Source: Bryobacteraceae bacterium CoA2 C42
GTDB taxonomy: Bacteria > Acidobacteriota > Terriglobia > Bryobacterales > Bryobacteraceae
Length of the DNA stretch: 48,896 bases
NCBI GenBank assembly: GCA_019931245.1
Contig: JAINDL010000093.1
Coordinates: forward strand, 1-48,896
Reading direction: 5' to 3'
In this document: positions 42,622-48,896 of the stretch, piece by piece
How positions within the stretch are numbered: the first letter of the stretch is position 1
Layout: each line of letters begins with the position of its first letter
Translations under genes and position numbers: made by a program
Notes under the pieces: model-generated
The model's input: the letters and a program-made list of their open reading frames with translations, nothing else
Databases searched by the model: none
Told to the model about the DNA's origin: nothing

Positions 42622-43645
42622 CGCCTTCCTGCTCGTCGGCTTCGGCGGACCCGAGAAGCGCGAGGACGTGATTCCCTTCCTCGAAAACGTCCTCCGCGGC
42701 CGTAACGTCCCGCCCGAACGCATGCTCGAAGTCGCCGAGCACTACTATCACTTCGACGGCGTCAGCCCCATCAACGGCCACTGCCGCGAACTGCTCGCCG
42801 CGGTGCAGGCCGATTTCGCCGCCCACGGCCTCACCCTCCCGCTCTACTGGGGCAACCGCAACTGGGACCCTTACCTGACGGACACCGTCGCCGCCATGAA
42901 GGCCGCCGGCGTCCGGCGCGCCCTTGCCTTCCCTACCTCCGCCTTCAGCTCCTACAGCGGCTGCCGCCAGTATCGCGAAAACATCGCCGATGCCGTGGCC
43001 GCCGTCGGGGACATCGAGATTACCACCATCCGCCGCTTCTTCAACCATCCCGGCTTCATCGAGGTGATGATCGAAAGCGCTCGCGCCGCCGCCGCTTCCC
43101 TGCCCGGCGCCAAGCTGCTGTTCACCGCCCACAGCATCCCCAACGCCATGGCCGACACCTGCGCCTACGCCGGCCAGTTGCGGGAAGCCTGCCGTCTCGT
43201 GGCCGAAGGCGCCGGTGTTGCCTCGTGGGATCTCGTCTACCAGAGCCGCAGCGGCCCGCCCACCCAGCCGTGGCTCGAGCCGGACATCCTCGACGCCCTC
43301 CGCGCCGAAAAGGCCGCCGGCACCCTGGCCGTCATCGTCCAGCCGATTGGATTCATCAGCGATCACATGGAGGTCATGTTCGACCTCGACTACGAAGCCA
43401 GGCACCTGGCCGAAGAGTTGGAACTGCCCTTCCTCCGCGCGGCCACGGCCGGAACCCATCCCCGCTTCGTCACCATGGTCCGCGAACTGGTCAACGAGTA
43501 TCTCCACGAAGCACCGCCGCTCTCGATCGGCCTGCTCCCGCCCCGGCCCAGCGTCTGCCCCATCGATTGTTGCCCGCGGCCGGCCGGACGGCCAAACCCC
43601 GGCGGGCTCCCCCCGGCGTCGCCGCGGAGCCGCCCCGGCGGGTAG
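42602..43645 (+). CDS. hemH: Ferrochelatase (protoporphyrin or coproporphyrin type)
   Basis: 347 residues. FLLVGFGGPEKREDV at the start, FPTSAFSSYSGCRQYREN, TAHSIPNAM with catalytic H177 and FISDHMEVMFDLD with E257. Cys121 in SGCRQY and a C-terminal CPIDCC (C319, C323, C324) match the four-Cys arrangement of 2Fe-2S actinobacterial ferrochelatases. Product may be coproheme or heme; the sequence does not decide. After CC comes a Pro/Gly/Arg-rich tail of about 23 residues. Supplying heme suits the many cytochromes here. ATG 42602 overlaps the epimerase gene by 20 bases; the upstream purine run gives only a weak RBS. Confidence 0.93.
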   Translation: MTDQKYDAFLLVGFGGPEKREDVIPFLENVLRGRNVPPERMLEVAEHYYHFDGVSPINGHCRELLAAVQADFAAHGLTLPLYWGNRNWDPYLTDTVAAMKAAGVRRALAFPTSAFSSYSGCRQYRENIADAVAAVGDIEITTIRRFFNHPGFIEVMIESARAAAASLPGAKLLFTAHSIPNAMADTCAYAGQLREACRLVAEGAGVASWDLVYQSRSGPPTQPWLEPDILDALRAEKAAGTLAVIVQPIGFISDHMEVMFDLDYEARHLAEELELPFLRAATAGTHPRFVTMVRELVNEYLHEAPPLSIGLLPPRPSVCPIDCCPRPAGRPNPGGLPPASPRSRPGG

Positions 43646-43812
43646 CCACACCTCAGGTGTCGAGGCCGCGGTGTTGGAGACGGCATCTCGCGGAGCGGTG
43701 GACCGGATGCCGAGGGCGGCCAACGCAGAGGGAGCGCTGCCGCCGAATCGGCATAGAAGACGGGGGGGAACCGCAAACAGGCCATCGCACGACGGCAGGA
43801 CTCCCGGCGTGG

Positions 43813-43866
43813 ACTGCGGGAGGCGACCCGGAGGAGTATTCCCGGAGTGGGGATCGCCGTCGCAGT
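43813..43866. other. Extended imperfect hairpin between hemH and the Oar-like receptor
   Basis: In the 281-base convergent gap, ACTGCG (43813-43818) pairs with CGCAGT (43861-43866), GGCGA (43822-43826) pairs with TCGCC (43854-43858), and CCC/GGG plus GGA/TCC can extend the stem inward. A second smaller hairpin with TTGAC/GTCAA arms follows to about 43903. There is no T tract, so it is not a standard terminator, though the gap must terminate transcripts from both sides. Confidence 0.4.
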
Positions 43867-43926
43867 TGACCCGTCAGCGGCCTCCCTTCCGGCCCACCCG
43901 TCAACCCCAAAACGGGCTCTGCCCAA

Positions 43927-46900
43927 TCAGAAAACGTACTTCAAGGCAAACTGCATTTCCCGGTTGTTCACCGCCGTCGAAGTAATCTGGCCGAACGTTG
44001 CCGAACCCAGCGTACGATCCGGCGCGGAGAACTGCGGGGAGTTCAGGAAGTTGAACGACTCCCAACGGAACTGCAGCTTGTGGCCTTCCTTGACCCGAAA
44101 CTCCTTGAACAGCGCGAAATCCCACGTCTTCTGCCCTGGCGCATCGAACAGCGAAATGCCGGCGTTCCCATAGCCAAGCGTGCCTGGCAGGAAGAGGCCT
44201 TCCCCGGTCGACCCTTCAAACTTCGACCGGACGAACGCCGCCGTATTGAACCACCGGGTCACCGTGCGCTGGCTCCAGACGCGGTCCACCACCGCGTTGG
44301 CCGCAATGTGCGGCCGCTGCGCCGATGCCGGACCGGTATTCTGCGAGTCGCCATTCTGCACCACCGTCACCGGCAGGCCCGACTGCAGCACGATAATCGA
44401 GTTGAGCGACCACCCCCCGAACAGAAACCCCGTTGCGCCTTTGGCGTTCCGCATCCACGGAATTTCGTACACATTCGAATACACGAAGCGCAGCCGCTGA
44501 TCGATGTTCGACCGGCCGTAATCCGCTTCCCGGTTGCGGGGATTCTGCGGAAAGTTAGCTCCGAACCCGGCACCTTCGTTCGCACCGTAACCAATGGCGT
44601 GCGCCCGCGAGTAGGTAAAGGCGATGTTGAACGTCAAGCCGCCCGAAAGCCGCTTCTCCGCGCGGCCCTGCAGGGCGTTGTAGTTGGTGGAAGCGTAGCT
44701 TTCGTTGCGGCGGATGGTGCCGAGCGGCAGCAGCACGGACGGGTTCCGCGAATCCACGTAGGATTGGAAAGGCCGCCGGCCCTGCACCGCGCCGGGGCCG
44801 GGATCGGGATTGTTCGAGTTCTGGACGGAAAGCTCCAGGTTGCTGGCAGCGCTGCCCACATAGGCCAGACCCGTCACCAGCGACTTACCCCAACTTCTCT
44901 CCAGTTCCGCTGACCACTGCCAGATATCATTGTTCCGGTACCGGGACCGGCCGCGCGAATCGAGGTAACCCAGCATCAGCAGCGCCGCGGGAGAACCGGT
45001 GACCGGCGAACCGAGGAACGGCTGCGTAATGGTCGCCGTTGGCGTGTTGCGGTCGTTCTGGAACACAGCCGATCCCGAAAACGGGGGATTCAGATTGAGA
45101 ATCGAAAAGTTGTTCGTCTGCTGCGCGTTGTAAAAGTTGCCGGCGCCCAGGCGCAGCACCATGGTGTCGGTGAACCGGTAGGCGATGCCGAGACGGGGCA
45201 TCAACTGCCGCTTGTTCACCTCATAGATCGGCTCGTTCACGTTGGGATTCGGAAACAGCATCGGCGCGAGAACGTTATTGACGGTCTGGATCTTGCCCTG
45301 TTCGAAGGAGAGCGTGCGAATCTTGCCCTGCGCATCATAGACGGGCCCGAAGTAGTCGTAGCGCAGACCAAAGTTGATCGTCAGCTTCGAGGTGGCCTTC
45401 CAGTCGTCCAGCCAGTAGAGGCCCCACTTCGTCTGGCGGATGAAGCCGGAGGGCGCGCCCTCGGCCGAGTTGGCGTTCAGCGGCACACCGTACAGAAACG
45501 CGGCCATCCCATCGGGAACTCCGGCGATATCGGCCGTGAAGGTCATCTGCCCCCGCGGCAGGTTCGATCCGGAAAAATCCACGATGTTGAACCGGTACAC
45601 CCCGCCGAACTTGAAGTTATGGCGGCCGCGGGTGATCGCCACCGAATCGGAGGCCTCCCAAACCACTTTCTTGTTCAGTTGGACGTTCCCGCTGCCGATG
45701 CCGGTGTAACCGGCGATCGTGATGGCGGGCAATCCCTCTTCGACCGCCGTCAACGCGCGGTTGCCATCGCCCACAACGCGCAGATCGAGCCCCAGATCCC
45801 GGTGCGTGAAGTCCGTATTGGTCTGCAGTCCGCCCTGGGCCACGCGCATCCGGTTCATGCCGAAGCGGAAGTCATTCAGCATGTTGGCCGACAGAATCTT
45901 CGTGTAGCCGGTGGCAAAGTGCTGTGCCCGGTAGTCGGTATCGGTCTTGGAGACCCGCGTCAGCGGGTCATCCACAAAACGCGAGTCCACAAGCACGTAG
46001 TGTCCAAACATGCGATCGTTATCGGTGAAGCGATGGTCGCCGCGACCGAGATACTGATCCGAGTCGAGGATCTGATTGTTCGGCCCGGCCAGATTCAGCG
46101 TCGAGTTCTGCGAACGCGCCAGGGGGTCCTGGTTCGGAAAGGGCAGAAAGCCGCCTTCGGCGAAGGGGCTCGTCTTCTTGTAAGTCAGTAAGTTCAGCGA
46201 AGCCGGATTCAGCTGCGACCGAGGGATGAGATTCCCCGGCAGCGGCAGCGTCGACCCTACCCCGCGAATGGCCCGGCTCACCGCCGGATTCGGGTCGGCC
46301 GGATACCACCGGTTACCCGGAATCAGAATCTCCGAGAAGTCGCCGTTGCGCATGGCCAGCGTGGGCACGGCGGTGGCCGACGGGGAACCGCGCCGCTCCC
46401 GCCGCCCCTCGTAATTTCCCAGAAAGAAAGTCCGGTCCTTGACAATCGGACCGGAGAACACCCCGCCGAACTGGTTCCGCCGCAGCTTGTTCTTCTGCTG
46501 AGAGGCAGGCAGGAAAAAGCCGCGCGCGTCGAAGGTATCGTTCCGGAGGAACTCAAACGCGGTGCCGTGAAACGCGTTGGCGCCCGACTTGATGGCCAGA
46601 TTGGCCTGCGCACCGGAATTCATGCCAAATTCAGCCGAGTAGACCGCCGACTGAATCTTGAACTCTTCGATCGCCTCAATGGAGGGCGAAAACAGCATGG
46701 CCGAGTGGTGCGAGTCCACCGCGACGACACCGTCCAGCGTGATGTTCTGGTTGGCGTCGCGCTGGCCGTTGGCCGAAATGCCGGCGATCTGGCCGGGCAT
46801 GGCCAGCACGCTGGCGATCGTACCCTGACCGTTCAGCCCCATGCGCGAGGCACCAAAGTTCACCCCGGGCATCAAAGTAGCCAGTTGCGCAAAGTTTCTG

Positions 46901-47331
46901 CCGTTCAGCGGCAACTCCACAATCCGCTTATGTTCCACCACCGAACCGAGCGTGGCGTCCTCGGTGCGCAGAAGCACGCTTGAAGCCTTCACCTCGACGG
47001 TCTCCACCTGCTGTCCAACGCTGAGGGTAAAGTCGAAGCGGGCCTGCTGTTGTAACTGCAGCGTGATGCCGGTTCGCAGTTCGGACTTAAAGCCCGGAGA
47101 GGTGCAGGTCAACTCGTACTCGCCAATCGCCAGCAGCGGAAAAATGTAGTTTCCCGTGTCGTTGGACGTGGTCGTGCGCACATCCCCGGTGCGAATATGT
47201 TTCGCCGTAACTTTCGCCCCGGCCACTACCGCGCCGGAGGTGTCGCTCACCAGGCCCAGGATTTGGGTAGCGGTCTGCGCCAGCAGCGCACCGCCACAAA
47301 GAACCGAAACCGCCAGCAGACGCTCGAACAT
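43927..47331 (-). CDS. Oar-like TonB-dependent receptor with carboxypeptidase-regulatory-like domain
   Basis: 1134 residues. Signal peptide (ERLLAVSVLCGGALLAQ), then a carboxypeptidase-regulatory-like domain at about 23-105 (ILGLVSDTSGAVVAGAKVTA, TGNYIFPLLAIGEYELTCTSPGF), a plug region (VVEHKRIVELPLNGRNFAQL, QRDANQNITLDGVV, SIEAIEEFKIQSAVYSAEFG, GANAFHGTAFEFLRND) and a long barrel ending in QFALKYVF. This is the large family expanded in Acidobacteriota, thought to take up carbohydrates or siderophore-like compounds; the ligand is not known. The ATG has GAGGAGG about nine bases upstream. It is monocistronic by spacing: 154 bases separate it from the minus-strand gene upstream, and hemH converges on it. 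Confidence 0.95.
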   Translation of the reverse strand: MFERLLAVSVLCGGALLAQTATQILGLVSDTSGAVVAGAKVTAKHIRTGDVRTTTSNDTGNYIFPLLAIGEYELTCTSPGFKSELRTGITLQLQQQARFDFTLSVGQQVETVEVKASSVLLRTEDATLGSVVEHKRIVELPLNGRNFAQLATLMPGVNFGASRMGLNGQGTIASVLAMPGQIAGISANGQRDANQNITLDGVVAVDSHHSAMLFSPSIEAIEEFKIQSAVYSAEFGMNSGAQANLAIKSGANAFHGTAFEFLRNDTFDARGFFLPASQQKNKLRRNQFGGVFSGPIVKDRTFFLGNYEGRRERRGSPSATAVPTLAMRNGDFSEILIPGNRWYPADPNPAVSRAIRGVGSTLPLPGNLIPRSQLNPASLNLLTYKKTSPFAEGGFLPFPNQDPLARSQNSTLNLAGPNNQILDSDQYLGRGDHRFTDNDRMFGHYVLVDSRFVDDPLTRVSKTDTDYRAQHFATGYTKILSANMLNDFRFGMNRMRVAQGGLQTNTDFTHRDLGLDLRVVGDGNRALTAVEEGLPAITIAGYTGIGSGNVQLNKKVVWEASDSVAITRGRHNFKFGGVYRFNIVDFSGSNLPRGQMTFTADIAGVPDGMAAFLYGVPLNANSAEGAPSGFIRQTKWGLYWLDDWKATSKLTINFGLRYDYFGPVYDAQGKIRTLSFEQGKIQTVNNVLAPMLFPNPNVNEPIYEVNKRQLMPRLGIAYRFTDTMVLRLGAGNFYNAQQTNNFSILNLNPPFSGSAVFQNDRNTPTATITQPFLGSPVTGSPAALLMLGYLDSRGRSRYRNNDIWQWSAELERSWGKSLVTGLAYVGSAASNLELSVQNSNNPDPGPGAVQGRRPFQSYVDSRNPSVLLPLGTIRRNESYASTNYNALQGRAEKRLSGGLTFNIAFTYSRAHAIGYGANEGAGFGANFPQNPRNREADYGRSNIDQRLRFVYSNVYEIPWMRNAKGATGFLFGGWSLNSIIVLQSGLPVTVVQNGDSQNTGPASAQRPHIAANAVVDRVWSQRTVTRWFNTAAFVRSKFEGSTGEGLFLPGTLGYGNAGISLFDAPGQKTWDFALFKEFRVKEGHKLQFRWESFNFLNSPQFSAPDRTLGSATFGQITSTAVNNREMQFALKYVF

Positions 47332-47373
47332 CGGAGATCCTCCTCAAGGCATAGGAAAACGGAATAACGACGG

Positions 47374-47403
47374 AGACTACCACCTTTCTTGCCCGGCATA
47401 CAA
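47374..47403 (-). promoter_or_regulatory. Possible promoter of the Oar-like receptor gene
   Basis: On the minus strand TTGTAT, an 18-base spacer and TAGTCT lie about 43 bases before the ATG. Both hexamers deviate from consensus. The leader would hold the strong GAGGAGG ribosome-binding site. Confidence 0.35.
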
Positions 47404-47485
47404 TCCGGCCGTTCAGCCGACTGGATTGAATCCTTCCGCTGTTTCGAATTCCCCGCAGGATCCACTCCTCCTCGCCGCCTTGCTC

Positions 47486-48896
47486 TTACGGCTTCGAGCC
47501 CTGCAATTCGCGGCAGAACTCAAGCGGGAGCCCGTCCGCCACGCAAGCGGCAATCCGTTTCTCGACGGCTTCCGGTGGCTTCTTCTCCGACTCTTTTCTT
47601 TCGGGCTTTTCATCAGCCGGACTCGGCGGAAAGGACGCGCCCGCGTCCCCGGTAGCCGGGGCAGGCTCCAGCGTTCCCAGCCCCGCACACACCGAGGCCG
47701 GAAGGTTCTTCAGCGCCAGACAGCGCCCCTCGAGGCTCAAAGCTTCCCCCTGGAATGGCTTCAGGACATCACCCCATGCCAACGATCGTGGAAATCCCAT
47801 ATCTCCCATGTGCACCGACGTGGTACCCCGGATCGTTTCCATGAACCGCTGACGCCGCTGTTGGTACTCCTGCGAAAAGAACCCCGGAGGCAGTAAGGAC
47901 TGCACGACCCCAACTACCTGCGCTGCTCTTCCCGCAACCTTAAGCACCTTGCCCAACTTCCCAAACTTCGCGGGATCCGCCACCATCTCTCTCAACCGGG
48001 CGACCTGCCGGTTGATCGCCGCCCCGCGCAGATCGCTCTGTCGCCACTGCTCCATGAGCCGGGTGGCCACCGCCGTTTTCAGATCCTGCACCCGGGTGCG
48101 GTTTACATAAGATCGATAGTCCCAACCCTCCCCGAGCGCTCCGCCTAGCTGTCGATCGAGCTGATTCAGTACCTCCAAGGTCTCCTCGGCCGAGGAGACC
48201 TTGCCAAGCAAGGCCGGATAATCCCGTTCGACCAACTGGTCAAGAGCCGACACCACAATCCTTTGGCCCTCCGTTAACTGACCTGCCGCGGCGCCGGCAT
48301 TATCCGGTGCCAGCCCTTCAAAAGCCAGGGCCGCCAACCCTTCGAGCGCCGCATAGACGCCGATTGCGTTGTCGTAGGCGATCTCCAGGATCCGCGGGCC
48401 AACGCTGACCTGGGGATCCTCAAAGCCCAGTGGACCGGCCAGGGTACTGTACTTTAGCCCGATCCGATAGAGGCTCCAGACATCGCAGGGTTCGGCAGCC
48501 TGCTTCTGCTCCTCCCGCAGTCGTTGCTCGAAGATCGTGAAGAATTGTTCGTAGCGCTCCGTTCCGATCAGCACACGGGATGGGGCGTCATAGGAATAGT
48601 CCCAACTTCCCTGGTCCCGACGTAGCCCCTCCTCAATCCGGCGCAACGCATCCTTCGCCGGCGCCTTGCGGTAGGAGAGAGGCGATGTAGGATCCTTCAC
48701 GATACGAACGAGTCCCACCCTGCGGCCTCGCAGAGTCAAAACGCAGTCGGAGACGAAGGGGTTTGCCGGGTTGGGCGACTGCAGATGGCATACCGGTTCG
48801 CTGGAAACATGTTCGAGGTCATCGGAAGCAACCGATGAGCGGAACACATCGTCAGCGTGTTCGAAAATCAGGTCGTGCCGGATCAGATCGATGTCA
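47486..48896 (-). CDS. Protein of unknown function, 5' end outside the window
   Basis: At least 469 residues; the frame stays open to the window edge, so a GTG at 48847 is not convincing as the true start. I do not recognise a family. The N-terminal part (DSDL-type hydrophilic, then CVLTLRGRRVGLVRIVKD) is mixed alpha/beta. A helical middle (about 150-300 of the visible part) has NAIGVYAALEGLAALAFEGLA and QLTEGQRIVVSALDQLVERDYPALLGKV, likely amphipathic or coiled helices. KVLKVAGRAAQVVGVVQSLLPPGFF is a hydrophobic hairpin-like stretch that could insert in a membrane. The C-terminus is Pro/Glu/Lys-rich with paired Cys residues (CLALKNLPASVC, CVADGLPLEFC), suggesting disulfides or a periplasmic location. 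Confidence 0.7.
   Translation of the reverse strand, partial: DIDLIRHDLIFEHADDVFRSSVASDDLEHVSSEPVCHLQSPNPANPFVSDCVLTLRGRRVGLVRIVKDPTSPLSYRKAPAKDALRRIEEGLRRDQGSWDYSYDAPSRVLIGTERYEQFFTIFEQRLREEQKQAAEPCDVWSLYRIGLKYSTLAGPLGFEDPQVSVGPRILEIAYDNAIGVYAALEGLAALAFEGLAPDNAGAAAGQLTEGQRIVVSALDQLVERDYPALLGKVSSAEETLEVLNQLDRQLGGALGEGWDYRSYVNRTRVQDLKTAVATRLMEQWRQSDLRGAAINRQVARLREMVADPAKFGKLGKVLKVAGRAAQVVGVVQSLLPPGFFSQEYQQRRQRFMETIRGTTSVHMGDMGFPRSLAWGDVLKPFQGEALSLEGRCLALKNLPASVCAGLGTLEPAPATGDAGASFPPSPADEKPERKESEKKPPEAVEKRIAACVADGLPLEFCRELQGSKP

Noticed and set aside
43648-43660. ACACCT-C-AGGTGT as a hemH terminator
   Set aside because: The loop is one base and no T run follows, so it cannot act as a standard intrinsic terminator.

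Overview
The window looks like a piece of a high-GC, Gram-negative, soil-type chromosome, most likely Acidobacteriota of the Solibacter/Bryobacterales kind. This is an inference from gene content: a DUF1501 plus DUF1549/DUF1553 cytochrome pair, a very large Oar-like TonB-dependent receptor with an N-terminal carboxypeptidase-regulatory-like domain, alternative complex III joined to a caa3-type oxidase, Tat-exported sulfatase and many secreted proteins of unknown role. Planctomycetota or Verrucomicrobiota are less likely alternatives. No phage, IS element or CRISPR array was seen.

Layout. 1-250 holds a 110-bp tandem repeat. 358-5361 (minus) is a three-gene secreted module (unknown protein, DUF1549/DUF1553 cytochrome, DUF1501). 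5442-17882 (minus) is one long respiratory operon, actA-actB-actC-actD-actE-actF-unknown-sco-coxB-coxA-coxC-coxD: quinol is oxidised by alternative complex III (ActA-F) and electrons pass through heme c proteins to an A2-type, cytochrome-c-fused oxidase. Divergent from it, 18126-22742 (plus) is a tightly overlapping histidine kinase / response regulator-XRE / outer-membrane receptor operon.

22725-30573 (minus) is a compact six-gene catabolic-looking operon: TIM-barrel isomerase, CPA2 cation/proton antiporter, DUF6454 protein, sulfatase, short-chain dehydrogenase and an 891-residue protein that joins three complete hydrolases (EEP phosphodiesterase-like, amidohydrolase, alpha/beta hydrolase). 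A GntR/UTRA regulator (30610-31242, plus) is divergent from it, and a palindrome sits in the 36-bp gap. This cluster is the best candidate here for an undescribed system. Next to it are a PilZ-J-domain fusion protein (plus) and, convergent, a GH-like TIM-barrel protein plus a TPR/outer-membrane-barrel protein that resemble exopolysaccharide export parts.

36225-43645 (plus) is mostly housekeeping: a glutaryl-CoA-dehydrogenase-like enzyme, secG with a good sigma-70 promoter, tRNA-Leu(GAG) and a strong terminator, a thioredoxin-fold protein, then citrate synthase, an ankyrin-repeat protein, an RraA-like protein, an NAD-dependent epimerase-like protein and ferrochelatase in one tight run. 43927-47331 (minus) is the Oar-like receptor. 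The window ends inside an unrecognised minus-strand gene whose 5' end lies outside.
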